The notes under the pieces were generated by a model, which ran no database searches, was not told the origin of the DNA, and saw only the letters and a list, made by a program, of their open reading frames with translations. A program made the translations under genes and the position numbers. From Rutpela maculata (lineage: Eukaryota; Arthropoda; Insecta; Coleoptera; Cerambycidae), in NCBI GenBank assembly GCA_936432065.2, contig OW386292.2, forward strand, positions 105,997,396 to 106,061,395: a stretch of 64,000 bases of DNA. The letters run 5' to 3'. Position 1 is the first letter of the stretch, and the number at the start of each line of letters is the position of its first letter. This document shows, piece after piece, positions 24,246-37,545 of this stretch.

Positions 24246-26544
24246 CAATAGACCTCAATTTGTAGAGCCACTTGCCAACCCCAAAATTATAAGAAAAATC
24301 TATAATTAAATGCAATTGGAACAACAGCAAATTTATATTCCAAAAGCCAGTTTGTACGTCAATACCAGATTTCAAAGTCAACTAAACGAACCTCGTTCAG
24401 GGCGTGAGAAAATCGTTCTTTCTATACAACAGGACATGTTGGCGAAAAACATGTATACAGCGAATAGTCTGAGCCCTCATATGAAGAACGAGATACGCTA
24501 AGCACAACCCTTACAGGGTTCGTAGCGACCGGAAAACCAGGAAAACCGGGAATTAAAATTTCGCGTAAAAGTCGGGAAATTTCGCAGAGGCGACAAAGTC
24601 AAGAATTTTCATTAATTATCTGGAAATTAGGTCCAAGTACGAATTATTGATTATTATCCTCATACAACAATATAATATATTCTAAACCAAATGATGCAGA
24701 TACTGTACAACCAGTGACTGATAAAATAGAAATACAGAAGAAAAACGAATTCTTTAACATGGAAGATGCAATAGAATCAGAAATATTGTCGAATCTCATT
24801 TATCAAATAATTGTGTGAATAAAACCATACCAATTTTGAAAAAAATGTTCCGTGATAGCCCAACAGCACAGAAAATGAAACTAGGCTCTTCAAAATTGTG
24901 GTATTACGTTTGGATTGGCATACTTCAGTGAAAAACTGAAAGACGCATTAAAATGTAATGTCTTTGTGGCTTGTTTCGACGAATCATTAAATAGGATATC
25001 ACGAGGCCAAATGGATATTGTCATTTGATATTGGGATAAAATTAAATATAAAGTCGAGAGCAGGTAATTTATTTAAAATTATTATCTAGTACCAGGATTT
25101 GTTCATGAGAACTGGAGAGTGCGAATGATTCTAAAACAAAACAGAAATACTTTTATTACAATTAATTATAGAGTTGCATTTGTTCCAGATACTTGAGATC
25201 AGTATTTATGAATGGTGCCACTGCACAGCACATCTTATTACATTTTAAGGAAGGAATAAAACCGCTTATCTTTAAATAAATTGTTGCAAGTATCAATGGA
25301 TGGACCAAATGTTAATTGGAAATTCTTTAGATTATTATGTGAAGAAGAGGATCTTACTCTATTAGATTTAGGCTCTTGCAGGTTGCATGTTGTAATGGTG
25401 CATTCCAAACGGGTCAGAACAGTGTAAAATGAATGGTTAGCGACACTTTAAAAGATTCTACCAAAAGGTCTAGCCGTACTTCCATGGCGAAACTGCCCCC
25501 GATAGGAACCTACATCGTAACCTATGTTATATTGTAGAGGGCGCTAATAGTAGTTGATAGAGTAGATATTAGCTCTATGTCTTAGTTAATTGAGGAGCTA
25601 TTTGAAAAAAAGTGTCTGGAGACGACTTTTTTCAAAGCGATATATCTTAGTTAATTTTAAAGCTAGAAAAATAAAACCAAATGGCAGTGTTATGGTACAC
25701 TTTACAGTTTATTTTATAGCATTTCCTATGGGCCAAGCCTAAATAAAAGTATTTAAAAAATGCAAAGAAAAATGTTTTCAATCGATTTCTATCAGATCTA
25801 ATTGAATTACCACTTTGAAAAAAATATATAATAATTGTCTATGTCTTGCCTAACAGCACGCCAAGTTGCATTAAAATCCAAGAGGTGCAACAAGTCGAAA
25901 AAATTTTGTAAGTAAGTGGACCTTACACGATCACTATGTTGTCGCTTCTAATTTGCATTACATTTCATTAATCTTTGGAAAAGTTGCGTTTTGACAGCTC
26001 ATAAAAAGTATATCAATGGTTGGTGGTGTCAACTAGAATATTACAATGTTTTTTTGATCTACTTTTATAGTGACTATAGTCGGTCTCAGTTAAGAATGCA
26101 GTTGTTTACGTTATGAGCGGAGCACGAATAGTTTACACAGGATATGGGAATTCCCAAGTAAATGGAATCCCCCCATGGCCGACTCAAGCCAGTTGGTACA
26201 TAAAATAAAAATTAACGGTTTAAATCGGCTTTTATTTGGCATTTTTCTTTTATAAATACATTGAAATTATTTAATTCATATTGCAACATATTTTATTTAG
26301 AGTAATGAAAGCTCATATAGACGTAAATCCTCTAAAAATGTCAAAGCGTTATAAGAAATGGGTAAACCTACCACTTGCTTGTACTCGATATCAGGCGAGC
26401 TGTTCTTGTCTCTGCCGTTCCGAATTGTATCTTAGACCTCTCTATCTTATACCTGCCTAAAAAGTGTACACAAATATCATAACCTCCGTGTAAGTGCATG
26501 ACCACGTCGTCACGTCGCGTCGCGTCGGTGCCCCGCACAGCGCA

Positions 26545-26712
26545 CATAGCACCGCACTTCGCACATCACACACTGAAATTAAATAAACCATTATTTTAAA
26601 TGAGAGTGGCCATATCGACGCCCCTTACACATCGCACAATAAAATTAAATAGAACCATACTCTTAAATGAGAGTGATGAAATCAACAACTTGAGCTTCGC
26701 ACATCGCACACT
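26545..26712. repeat. Tandem repeat in the palindrome centre
   Basis: Two to three imperfect units of about 75 bp share TTCGCACATC(A/G)CACA, AAATTAAATA and TTAAATGAGAGTG. They lie between the arms and have no inverted partner. Confidence 0.55.
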
Positions 26713-27109
26713 GTTTAGCACAGGCGATACCGTGTTTGTGAATCCTTATTTGTAACAAAAGAGATAAATATAACTATAGCAGTCTGATTTTAATAAAAAT
26801 GGAAGGAAATAGCCGAACAATATATGAACAATTAGTACAATTTCTTTTGTATTAATATTCATAAATATCATAAAACAATAAAATAAACTTCGATGTGCGA
26901 TGTGCGCTGCGCGAGAGAGATCAAAGATACAGTTCAGAATGGCAGAGACAAGAACAGCTCGCCTGATATCGAGCACAAGCAAGTAGTAGGTGAGGATTTA
27001 CGTCTATAATGAGCTTTCATTAATCTAAATAAAATATGCTGAAACATGAATTAAACAATTTCAATGTATTTATAAAAGAGCCAAATGCCAAATAAAAGCC
27101 AATTTAAAC

Positions 27110-27563
27110 TAGGGTGACCAGATTTTTGTTAAGTGAATGCTGGACACTTCTGCCAAGGGCGGATCTGCGCCTTGAGCTTGGGCTGAAAATAACAAAAATA
27201 TTTTTCCTCGAAAATTGAAATTGATAAGCGGGAGGGAGAAATCCGGAAAAAAATTTTTTTGATGAGCGGGGGGAGAAATTTAAAAAATTTTTTTGATGAC
27301 CGGGAAGAAAAATTTTTTGGTCACAAAATTTTTTGATGAGCGGGAAGCAAGTATCCGAAAAAAAATTTTTTCCAAACAAAATGTAATGCTGTAACTTCAC
27401 TATAACCTGAATGCTGAACTTATGCTGGACACTTGTAAGACTTTCCAGCGAAATTCCGGACATATAGTCAGAATGCTGGACTTTCGCTGGACACTTGTAA
27501 ATGCTGGAGAGTACTCCAAAATGCTGGACTTTCCAGCGAAATTCCGGACATATGGTCACCCTA
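27110..27563. mobile_element. hAT-type MITE, 454 bp
   Basis: The ends are TAGGGTGACC and the inverted GGTCACCCTA. The flanks carry a perfect 8-bp target duplication ATTTAAAC (27,102-27,109 and 27,564-27,571). The interior holds repeated phrases (CTGGACACTT, CCAGCGAAATTCCGGACATA) and no transposase. It inserted into the right arm of the palindrome, so it is younger than that element. Confidence 0.9.
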
Positions 27564-28559
27564 ATTTAAACCGTTAATTTTTATTTTATGTACCGACTGG
27601 CTTGAGTCGGTCATGGGGGGATTCCACTTACTTGGGAATTCCCATATCCTGTGTCAACTGTGCTCCGCTCATAACGAAAACAACTGCATTCTTAACTGAG
27701 ACCGACTACAGTCACTATAAAAGTAGATCAAAAAAACATTGTAATAGGCTAGTTGACACCACCAACCGTTGATATACTTTTTATGAGCTGTCAAAACGCA
27801 ACTATTGAAATGTAATGCAAATTAAAAGCGTCAACATAGTGGTCGTAAGGTAGTCAGTCCACTTACTTTAAATTTTTTTCGGCATGTTGCACCTCTTGGA
27901 TTTTAATGAAACTTGGCATGCTGTTAGGCAAGACATAGACTATTATTATATATTTTTTTCAATTAGATCTGATAGAAATCGATTGACAAAATTTTTCTTT
28001 GCATTTTTTAAATACTTTTATTTAGGCTTGGCCCATAGGAAATGCTATAAAATAAACTGTAAAGTGTACCATAACACTGCCATTTAGTTTTATTTTCCTA
28101 GCTTTAAAATTAACTAAGATATATCGCTTTGAAAAAAAGTTGTCTCCTTACACTTTTTTTCAAATAGCTCCTCAATTAACTAAGATATTGAGCTAATATC
28201 TACTCGATCAACTATTATTAGCGCCCTCTTCAATATAACATAGGTTATGATATAGGTTCCTATCGGGGGCAGTTTCGCCATGGAAGTACGGCTAGACCCT
28301 TTCTAAGGATTCACCTGCAAAAAATAGCAGCTTTTACAAAACTAACCAAGCAAAAGAGCAGCTTTTACAAAACTAAGCAAACCATTTTCCCTTTGAAGTA
28401 CTGTAGTACTCGTTGGGTAGAGAGTGCAACAGCAAATGGGGCTGTAAAAATATTTGACGATGTAAAATTATACATTTGTGACAAAAATACGAAATTGCCT
28501 GCAACACATAGTTAAAATGTTGCAAAGAGTTTTTTCGGATTCATTAATCAAGTGTAAAA

Positions 28560-29000
28560 TTGCGTTTTTTTGCCACTCTAGCAGCCTCACTTGATTGGTT
28601 GATTGATTTACCAGCGTGCGGTAGGCATTGCTGCCACTCCCAGGAGTTATACAAGTGGACCTGCTGCGTCCACGCTGGGTTGGACTAAGGTCATGCTTGT
28701 TGCCAGCAGCGAGAGCCACATGGCGCATGGTAAAGAAATGTGGGATGGGAGGTGTAGGTATTTGAGAGATGCGTTACCGCATTGTGTCGTGAGGGAGCGT
28801 TTAAGCTCCCTTTTTTTTGGATTTCTGGTTCTGGGTCTTCTTGTGAGATATGTTGCCGTGTTGTGTCGCTGCTGTTTGTGCTCCTATTTCTGTATTTCTG
28901 CTTCTACAAATTTTCTTCTTCTTTTGAGCCTTCTGATTCCTCCGTTTCTGATTCTGGTAGAGTATATATCGCTCCGATTTCTTGAATACTTTCTGAAAAT
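28560..29000. other. GC-richer insertion of unknown family in the hAT-like gene
   Basis: Between the hAT-like segments ending near 28,520 and resuming near 29,100 the base composition is richer in G and C (CACGCTGGGTTGGACTAAGG, GCCAGCAGCGAGAGCC). The sense of the surrounding gene is lost here. An open frame crosses it but shows no family features. It is probably another insertion. Confidence 0.35.
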
Positions 29001-29845
29001 ATTTCAGTTACCAGCTTCTATGGGTTCATGTATGTACCGTGATTTAGATATTCTAATTAGAGGTATTTTAGGGCGAATGTTTAAAAATGTTAAAAAAAGA
29101 ATTTTAAAAAGTCAACATCTCTCTCATTTAATGAAGTTGAGCTTTGACTATAATCAAATTTGCTTACGAGACTGGTATAGATATAAGTTTTATTATACGT
29201 AAATACTTAAAGGAAAGCAAAGCGACTGAGAAGGAAAAGATTGTGTTTTTAAAAGAATGTAGACTGTTTATCAAAGCATTAATTAAGAACATTTTTAACG
29301 TTGCTGTCTTAAGTATTCACGTACGAAATATGTCTTGTTTTGATCCTCATATAATAATAAATGATATAAACTCTACTGAAAGCAGAATGAAAAATTTGTT
29401 ATAATATTTATCTGATAAAAACAGCAGAAAATAGTATGAATCAATATAACATACTTCTAACACTTCTAACAAAAATATATATATTAAACAGATGTTTATC
29501 GACTATAAATCGGAAAAACTAGATGAATTTTATAAAACTATTTTATCAGGTAATTCATTCTACAAGAGTTTGTATGATGTAAAAATTATCTTAATATCAT
29601 TATTACGTGCTTACACCCTGTAAACACCCTGTATCGTGGGTTCGGAAATTATAACACCAGAGTAACACTAAACACTAATTTATTAACTTACAAATTACTA
29701 CAATTCCAACAACTGAATCACTTTACTAATATTGCGCTAGTACTATGATCTCAATAATTCAGTCACTTTGTTTACTTCTTAATGTTTCTCCAATCACTGT
29801 CTTTACTCAACTTGACCATTAGAGCTGTACTAACTTAACTGTCCA

Positions 29846-30036
<191 letters not shown>

Positions 30037-30350
30037 ATATAGGTTATTGATTCTGGATCTTTCTAGTACATTCCAGTACATTCTACAATGCTCAAGAGGA
30101 TGTCTGTAATGTTCTAGATTTTTCTAGATGTCTCTAGAGGGTTGAAACACTTAACATTATCCTATGGAAACGCATCGGTAGAGAGTGGTTTTAGTATTAA
30201 TAAGACAATGCTAGTTGAAAATATGAAGGAAAAATCTGATAGCAAGAAGACAATGAGTACCACCCAGAAAGAATCTCCATTTATTTCCATTGGATCTTTA
30301 GAGTTACGGGGTTATGGGATGCTGAGGTTATGGGATCATAGGGTGTGAAT

Positions 30351-30949
30351 ATATGATACTCGAGTACAAGGGACCCGATATCACAATCTCATTAATCAAG
30401 ATTCCCCACTATTTTTATCGGATTCCCAGGGTTATGAGGTTAAGGAGTTATGAGGTTTTATGATTTCTTTAAGTTATGTAGTCAATACTGAAGTGCCACA
30501 GTATTATAAGTTTGAAGTCTTAAAGTTGAATCACTTTTGGAGTCTGATTATGATCCAATATTTTTTTTGGTGTTAAAAAAATCCTGATGTGATGGGGTCA
30601 AGCGAAGATCAGATTCGTGTTCAGCGACTCAAAATACAAGGGGTAGGTATAGTCAGTACCCTCATTCACCACTTTTTTTTGGTGGGCCTGTGTAATTTTA
30701 CGGATGGCAAGTGGAGCTACATAAAAATTGAGGTCGATAGTGTCGTGGACAACTTTAAGTGACATTATTATTTCTCGTCCATTCGTATAAGAATCATTCG
30801 TTCTCCATGTTTTTGGATCGTGATTTAAAAGTTCCGAATCGGTATTGAAACGAGAAATATTTTTTTAAATTAATGTGTCAATTGTTCTGGTTGAAAAGTG
30901 AGAATAATTAGATACCAAATTCAGTAAAAAAAAATACTTAATGATTATA
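30351..30949. other. Stretch without recognised features
   Basis: Short phrases GTTATGGG/GTTATGAGG recur, but I see no gene, RNA or known repeat. Confidence 0.35.
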
Positions 30950-30953
30950 TTAA

Positions 30954-31890
30954 CCCTTTCAGTCCCGATTTTTTGATAAGCAAGAAACATTTTGTGGCAT
31001 AGATTATTAATTAATACTCCTTCAATAACTCTTCAACCAAGTTTAGATTAGTTTCCTCCACAGATTTATGAATAGTGGCAAATACCTCCATCAGGTTCAG
31101 AAGGAAATAAATTAAATATGAAAATTTTATTTTTATTTTATTGAACATGTTTGAAACAATTTTTAAATTTAGACAAACATAGATGCACATTGCACTTCTC
31201 ACACTGAATTCGTGAACAAGTCTCGAGTTTACAGCGCTGCTAATGGCCATTTGTATGTATTGGCCAATAGCCAAGATTATCGAATCCTATAGTCCACTGA
31301 AATGGACTGTGGTTTTTGACGGTTTATTGATACTGGTGAATTTCTATTACCACAAAGCATAAATATTTTTACCCCCCACAGGTTTGGCTTTCCCTTATAT
31401 ACTATTTGACTGATAGTTGCCCCTTAAACGGTATTGTTTTATCAATACAAAGATTTTCTTCAATTACCAATTGTTCACAACGATTTTCGAATAATTTTAT
31501 TATTGGACATACTTTCCAAAGCTTATCACTGTCATCGTTACGTTCTTTATTGAGATCCACAATATGTAAGTTTTTTTGAGGGATTCAAATCTATTACGTG
31601 ATATGCCAATTTCATCAAGTCGCAAGTGCCTAATACAACCTCAGTCTACAAGTTTTCTAATTTCACACTCATTCGTATTGATGTTTTCTCCAGTTTTTTT
31701 TTCCGCCATTTCAGTAAATATTTCCTTTGGAAAGTATTTAGAGAAATGCGCATTTGACTGTCACATATATTTTCATTCTTATTGTTGTCAGGTGGTGACA
31801 ATTTTTGGTGGTGACGAACTGATGTGATCATCAGATCGACGCGACCGACTGATGATACAGATAACTATGTGCAAACGTTTTTATAAGGCA
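30954..31890 (-). pseudogene. piggyBac transposon remnant
   Basis: A TTAA at 30,950-30,953 is followed by CCCTTTCAGTCCCG, the usual arrangement of a piggyBac terminus. On the minus strand the transposase remnant shows DNNKNENICDSQMRISL (about 31,780), RHLRLDEIGISRN (about 31,630) and an eroded KP-GGKNIYAL region (about 31,390). It ends with a Cys-rich tail CEKCNVHLCLSKFKNCFKH (about 31,200-31,145), matching the C-terminal cysteine domain of the family. Multiple stops and frame changes are present. The other terminus is not found, so the 5' part is deleted. Confidence 0.65.
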
Positions 31891-33229
31891 CACTTGCGTT
31901 CACAACTCGCGTGGTTTCTAAGGGGACGGTGTACCAAGTGTATTACCAGAAAAAGCATAACAAAATTAATCAGCTTCAGTAATTGAATGGAATGTGACTA
32001 GAATGTGACGTATATGTGTTTTTACTTCAAAAATTCACTATTTTGCTTAACTTTATGCTTCTGGTGGTAAGGGTAAATATCAACCATATGGGTTAAAATT
32101 ATTATTTTCTTCTTTTTATATCAAATATATTTAATTGAAGTAACGATTTGAGAAAAATTCCACCTTGAAGTTTCTATTTAAAAAAATTGCTTTTCACAAA
32201 CTTCTAGGTCCCGTCGGCACGGGAAGGAATATGTCTATAAGTCTGAAGCTTTGAGTGTGTGATTTTTATATGAAATGTAAAGTTTCTGGGGGGTGAGACC
32301 GAAAAAAATCAATTTTTTTTATCAAGTATAAATAAGGGACACCCTAGTCCTCATATTCTGAGCAATGTAAATTAAAAAAAATGTGGGCTTGTGTTATTTA
32401 CTCGAAAACTATGGCATCTAAGAAAAAATGCTAATTACCTTAAAATATCCTAATCTTTCATTTTGTCCCATGTATAAAGCCGAAGTTTTTAATACCTACT
32501 TAATGAAATAGAATGAAAAAACAGCGTCGGATACATGAATTACCCCATTATATAACAATTTTTAGGACAAAGTCGGGACCCTATCTTGGCAAACTTTTGT
32601 TAATCCCATTTCATATTTAAAGTACTTCTTCTGTTCACAAAATTTACTATGCGGATTTTTTATTGGGGTTAAATCCATAGAAAATTGAAAAGTATGCAAT
32701 CAATCTACAAGTACCGTGGGCGTAAAAATGAACAAATAAACAAATCAAACGTATTTTTTATGTTTTTGAGTGACCTTTTTATTTAGCACCGTAAAAATCC
32801 ATCGTTGTAACTTTTTAAACTATAACATTAGCTCGTTAACAGACAACCCTGAAATTATAATGTCGCACATCCTGAGAAAAAGTTTAATAACTCCAAATTT
32901 TTAGGAATAAGATAAAAATCATAAGTATAAACAATAACCTTCCTCCGAAGAAAAGAGTAATAAAGTTTACTGTGGTATAATTGTCTTTAGACCATATAAG
33001 TTATAATAATTCAGATACAATAGAATGTGTGCTATTAACCTTTACGGATTTTAAAATGTAGTTTTTGTTCTGTAAAATGCACTTTTCATATATAAACCTG
33101 GGGAGTGATTTATCAACAGGTTATACTTGAAATAACATGGAAGGGGGTTATACAGGAAGTGGAATCCAGACAGTAGGCTTAGGGGATTGATTAAACCTTC
33201 CTTGGGGGTGGAAAATCATTTTTTTTTTC
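31891..33229. other. AT-rich stretch without recognised features
   Basis: No coding motif or clear repeat is visible. A short inverted motif CCCGTCGGCACGGG occurs near 32,210. Confidence 0.35.
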
Positions 33230-33289
33230 AAATGATTCGGTTCAAACGCGTATCTCCCTTTTTCGGGGTCAGTAGTTGATTTAAGCGGG

Positions 33290-33990
33290 TCCTAGGGATC
33301 CCCCCACCACTTGCCCCCCCCCCACCACTTTTCGGTGACGTCACAGGGTGGGAGGAGCCACAGGTGGGGTGCGGGGTAAAGGGGCGGGGTGAGAGGGGGT
33401 GAGAGGCAAGGGGAAAGCGGTGAGTCACACACCGGAAGAAGGGTGAGGGTCGGACCCTTCAACACGTCACACATGAATTATGGCTATTCGTCACGCATGA
33501 GTTTTAACGAGGGGTTGTTGCACCTTTCTAGTTTAAGCGGGTGCTAGGGATCCCTCCACCAATTTTCGGTGATTCATACCGGAAACACGAGGGCTGGACC
33601 CCATTGATGTGTCATACATGTCTCAACACGTCACGCATGAATTATGCACCCCTCTAGTTTAAGCCGGAGCTCGGGATCTCTCCACCACTTTTCTATTACG
33701 TTATTCCCGGTGAGTCACACACCTGAGGGGTCGGACCCTATTCGTCACGCATGAATTATAAGGGGGACAAATAAGAAATGGTGACTAATACCTGAGGTGC
33801 GGGGGAAGCTTTGAGGGAGCCAGACAATCACTTCCGGTGAGTCATATATAAGCGGTCGGACCCTATTCGTCACGCATGAATTATGACCTTGGGGGACAAA
33901 TAAGAAGGGTGGAAATGGTGACTAATACCTGAGGTGCGAGGGAAGGTTTGAGGGAGCCAGACAATTACTTCCGGTGTGTCATGCATGATT
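33290..33990. repeat. GC-rich repeat cluster with CCCCCCACCACTT and CGTCACGCATGAATTAT phrases
   Basis: C-rich tracts with CCACCACTT open the cluster at 33,300-33,335. The phrase GGTCGGACCC...CGTCACGCATGAATTATG then recurs about five times to 33,890. Two larger units of about 115-120 bp (33,766 and 33,890 onward) share GGGGGACAAATAAGAA, GGTGACTAATACCTGAGGTG and TTGAGGGAGCCAGACAAT. The CCACCACTT phrase also occurs at 46,965 and 50,412, linking this block to the Polinton region. Open frames here are repeat artefacts. Confidence 0.7.
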
Positions 33991-35193
33991 CACATATTTT
34001 GACCCCTTGCTATCGACCACTCACTACCAACAATTAAATTTAATGATTGCTTTATTTTACGTGGAGCCACTATAGAAAATATAAATAGCTTTTTACATAT
34101 AAAAAGACATTGCGGCAATAAATAGTACATATGTTTTGATCCCACAATAGTACAGGGGCCAACGACACTTTCAATTGCAATGTTTATTTAAATTAGGTTT
34201 ATTTTTTTCGATAATATTAATGTAACTTATTCACAAAACAAGTTCTACTGCTTTGTTAACCAATCAACGATTTAGAAGCAAAATTATTAATTATTTACAA
34301 ATGACATTCTATTTTTTGTTCCCATAAGCCCCCGAACTATACGTATTGATTATTTCAGTCCACCCAATAAAAGAACACATCACTTTACATTTTTCAAGTG
34401 TGATTTAATTGACCAGAACGAGGGAGCATCCCCTATTTTATTATTCATTTTAGTCAAACGTCTCATTTATTCAAAACCAATTAATTTGTTACATGCAAGT
34501 TTTTTCATATTTGAAAACATAAAGCATAATACATTGTTTCATGCAAAATAGATTCTTTTCTGTAATTTTTAAAGTCCTTTTCAATCATGTACACGAAACA
34601 AATTCATGTAAGACTAATTAAGCGTAACGATCCCAACAAAGGTATTCCCTATTTGCCCCATGGAATTGTCTATTTACGAGGGTGAAATATTATGTATTGA
34701 TTTTTGTCTAACAAAAAATTTATTTAATTACGGTAATCTATTGCAGACAAATAAAGTGTAAGAAAGTCAAATTGGTCTAGAATTGTTTTTGAACCCTTGC
34801 ATTAAATAATAAAAATGCTATAAGTACAGGAATGTTTCAAAGCTTCAACATCTGGTGCAATACAAGTACAGGTAGATTTTATTGCTTGAGGGTTGAATAG
34901 ATTGAAATAAGGAAGAAACTTAAAATGCTTTAAAACGATCCATTAACATATATTTACCGAATACAGGGTGTTGTGTTGATTTTGGCTAGAACTGATTGCG
35001 TGACTTTATGCCATTATAAAATTTGGTATTTGGATGGTGGGTGAATTATGCATGGGGTGGGGGTCGACTTTACTATAAATTTAACGAAAAAGCAGTAAAC
35101 GCTCATTATTGTCTGAGCTTTCATACAGTAAAGATAAACGTGTACGTGGTGAATTATTTCAAGTGATTTTTTTCTCAGTACTGTTTGAAGTGA
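33991..35193. other. AT-rich stretch left of the truncated PolB
   Basis: No coding motif is seen. The missing N-terminal part of element 1 PolB would be expected here, but no frame resembles it. Confidence 0.4.
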
Positions 35194-37545
35194 AGAACTA
35201 AAAATCAGTGTACGGTACAAGAAAAGCAAGATTTTGAGAATACGACCGTATGTGGCATATGTGAGAAACCTTTCGATAAAGATGATGTAAAAGTTAAAGA
35301 CCATTGCCACTTGTCTGGCAAGGTAAGATTTGCTGCTGCACATTCTATCTGCAACCTGAATTACAAATTACCAAATTTTGTACCTATTATATTCCACAAT
35401 TTGAGCGGCTATGATTGTCACATGTTCATCAAAGAGTTGTGTAAATATAAAGATAGGGTCGGTGTAATAGCACAAAATAAAGAAAAACATCTTTACATGC
35501 ACGACTATGTTGACAAAAAGGGGGTTACAAAAAAGAAATTTTTACAGTTACGGTTTATCGATAGTTTTAAGTTTTTAGCTGCATCATTGGAAAATTTAGG
35601 TGCAAATTTAGATGACGCTCAGTTGGAGGTAACAAGGAGTTTTTATAATGATAATAATAAATTCAATTTAATGAGGCAGAAGGGTGTATTCCCTTATAGT
35701 TTTATGGATAATTTAGATAAGTTAAATAAAACAGAGTTACCATCGAAGGAGGAATTTTACGATAATTTAAACAACGAACACATATCAGATGCGGACTATC
35801 AGCGGGCTAAAGACGTGTGGGACTTGTTTCAATGTCAGACTTTGGGTGATTACTCAGATCTATACTTGAAGTCAGATGTACTTCTGTTATGCGATGTGTT
35901 TGAAAATTTTCGTAGAATTTCTTTAGATAAATATAAATTGGATCCGGCTCAGTACTATACGGCTCCTGGATTATCATGGGACGCCATGTTGAGATTGACT
36001 AGAGTAAAGTTAGAATTGTTAACTGATATCGATATGATTCATTTCTTTAAAAAGGGTATAAGGGGCGGAATAAGCCAATGTTCAGAAAGGAAACATATTG
36101 CGAACAATAAGTTTCTACCTAATTATAATCCCAATGAACCAGCATCGTTCGTTACATACCTAGACGCCACGAACTTATATGGACACAGTATGGTTCAGGT
36201 ATTACCTACAGACAACTTCTCGTGGATGTCTGATAGGGAAATCGGTGATTTAGATATTATGAGTATCTCGAATAATGGTCCTATTGGGTACGTTTTTGAG
36301 GTAGACATTCATTATCCACAGCATTTACATGATTTGCACTCAGACCTTCCCTTTTTAGTTGAAAATATCGCACCCCCCGGTTCAAAATCGAAATTAACAA
36401 AGTTGATACCAAATTTGAATGATAAGAAAAAGTATGTAGTACACTATATAAATTTAAAGCAGGCTATTACTAACGGTCTGGTTGTTACGAAAATACATAG
36501 GGTTCTTAAATTTAATCAATCACCGTGGTTAAAGAAATATATCGACTTGAACACCAACATGAGAAACAAGGCGAAAAATAAATTCGAAAAAGATCAATAC
36601 AAATTAATGAATAATGCAACATTTGGCAAGACGATGGAAAATGTCGACAATAGATCAGATATAAAATTAGTCACACATTGGGAGAGTATAAGGCGCAGTA
36701 TGGGAGCAAACAAATTAATATCTCGACCAAATTTTAAAACATGCTCGATATTTACCGATGATTTTGTAGCAATTCACATGGGTAGGCAAAAGGTTCTTTA
36801 TAATAGACCAATTTACATCGGATTCTGTGTCTTGGAATTATCAAAGACGGTATTGTACAATTTTTTCTATAACGTAATTAAAAGAGAGTTTGGAGATAAT
36901 GCGAGTTTATTATATTGCGATACCGATAGTCTGATTCTCAAAATTCTGACGGACAACTTTTATAACTTTATAATAGATAACCGAGAGAAATTTGATACTT
37001 CAAACTATCAGGATGGAAATATATTTAATATCCCGAAGGGTCCATCGATTTTGGGAAACTTTAAAGATGAATTTCCCTCGGATCCCATAATTAGTTTCTA
37101 TGGTACGGGAGCAAAAGCATATTCCGTGCAATCTGTTGGTAGCGACTTAAAAAAAGCTAAAGGCGTAAAGAGATCCGTAATTAAAAAAGAATTGTCAATA
37201 GATGACTATAAACATATTGTCGAACAAGGCGGTTTGATATATAGAAAAATGAATACATTTAGAAGCTACCTACATGACGTTTATACAGAAGTAAAAAATA
37301 AAGTCGCATTATCTCACCATGACGATAAACGATTTATAATACCAAATTCAACAAAGACTTTACCGTGGGGACACTCTGATATACAATTTTATCAGACTGA
37401 TCCAGAACAAAATATACAGTGGGCAGTATCCGCCATAAACGATATCGAACATAGTTCTGTACAAAACCATGTCGAACCTAGTTCTACACGAAATGATAAT
37501 TTGGATGAATTGCTTGCGGCAATTGCAGAATTAAGCCAAGAATAA
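35194..37545 (+). pseudogene. polB: Protein-primed-type DNA polymerase B, N-terminally truncated
   Basis: The frame is open from 35,194, after a TGA; no credible ATG lies near its start. It begins inside a Cys/His nuclease-like motif (VCGICEKPFDKDD, then DHCHLSGKVR and CNLNYK) related to endonuclease VII. It continues with exo II (FHNLSGYDCH), exo III (YLKSDVLLL), polymerase motif A (YLDATNLYG), motif B (NNATFGKTMEN) and motif C (YCDTDSLIL). This is the order in Polinton PolB, which replicates the element from protein-primed ends. Compared with the homologue at 50,808-54,385, about the first 430 residues, including exo I, are missing. The C-terminus extends 30 or so Ser/Glu-rich residues. Truncation makes it a pseudogene, although the catalytic palm is intact. 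Confidence 0.9.

Larger units (their letters stand above)
25463..28302. mobile_element. Large palindromic (foldback) element, arms close to 1 kb
   Basis: The left arm (about 25,463-26,445) reads GGTCTAGCCGTACTTCCATG, then GAGGGCGCTAATAGTAG, and later CGATATCAGGCGAGCTGTTC. The right arm (about 26,915-28,302) is its inverted copy, complementary along its length apart from scattered changes and the MITE at 27,110-27,563. The centre (26,446-26,914) is unique plus a short tandem repeat. No transposase frame is present. It split the hAT-like gene between 25,460 and 28,305. Target duplications are not obvious. Confidence 0.85.

Noticed and set aside
27104..27559. 151-residue minus-strand frame
   Set aside because: It coincides with the 454-bp MITE and reads its repeated phrases.
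28603..29202. 199-residue plus-strand frame with hydrophobic segments
   Set aside because: It crosses an unknown insertion within the decayed hAT-like gene. Its last third is the hAT-like gene in another frame.
33228..33474. Pro/Ser/His-rich small frames on the minus strand
   Set aside because: They lie in the GC-rich repeat cluster with no family motif.
33991..35193. Polinton terminal inverted repeat left of PolB1
   Set aside because: I looked for an inverted partner near 46.7-50.5 kb and near 63.5-64 kb and could not see one by eye. A computed self-alignment would decide.
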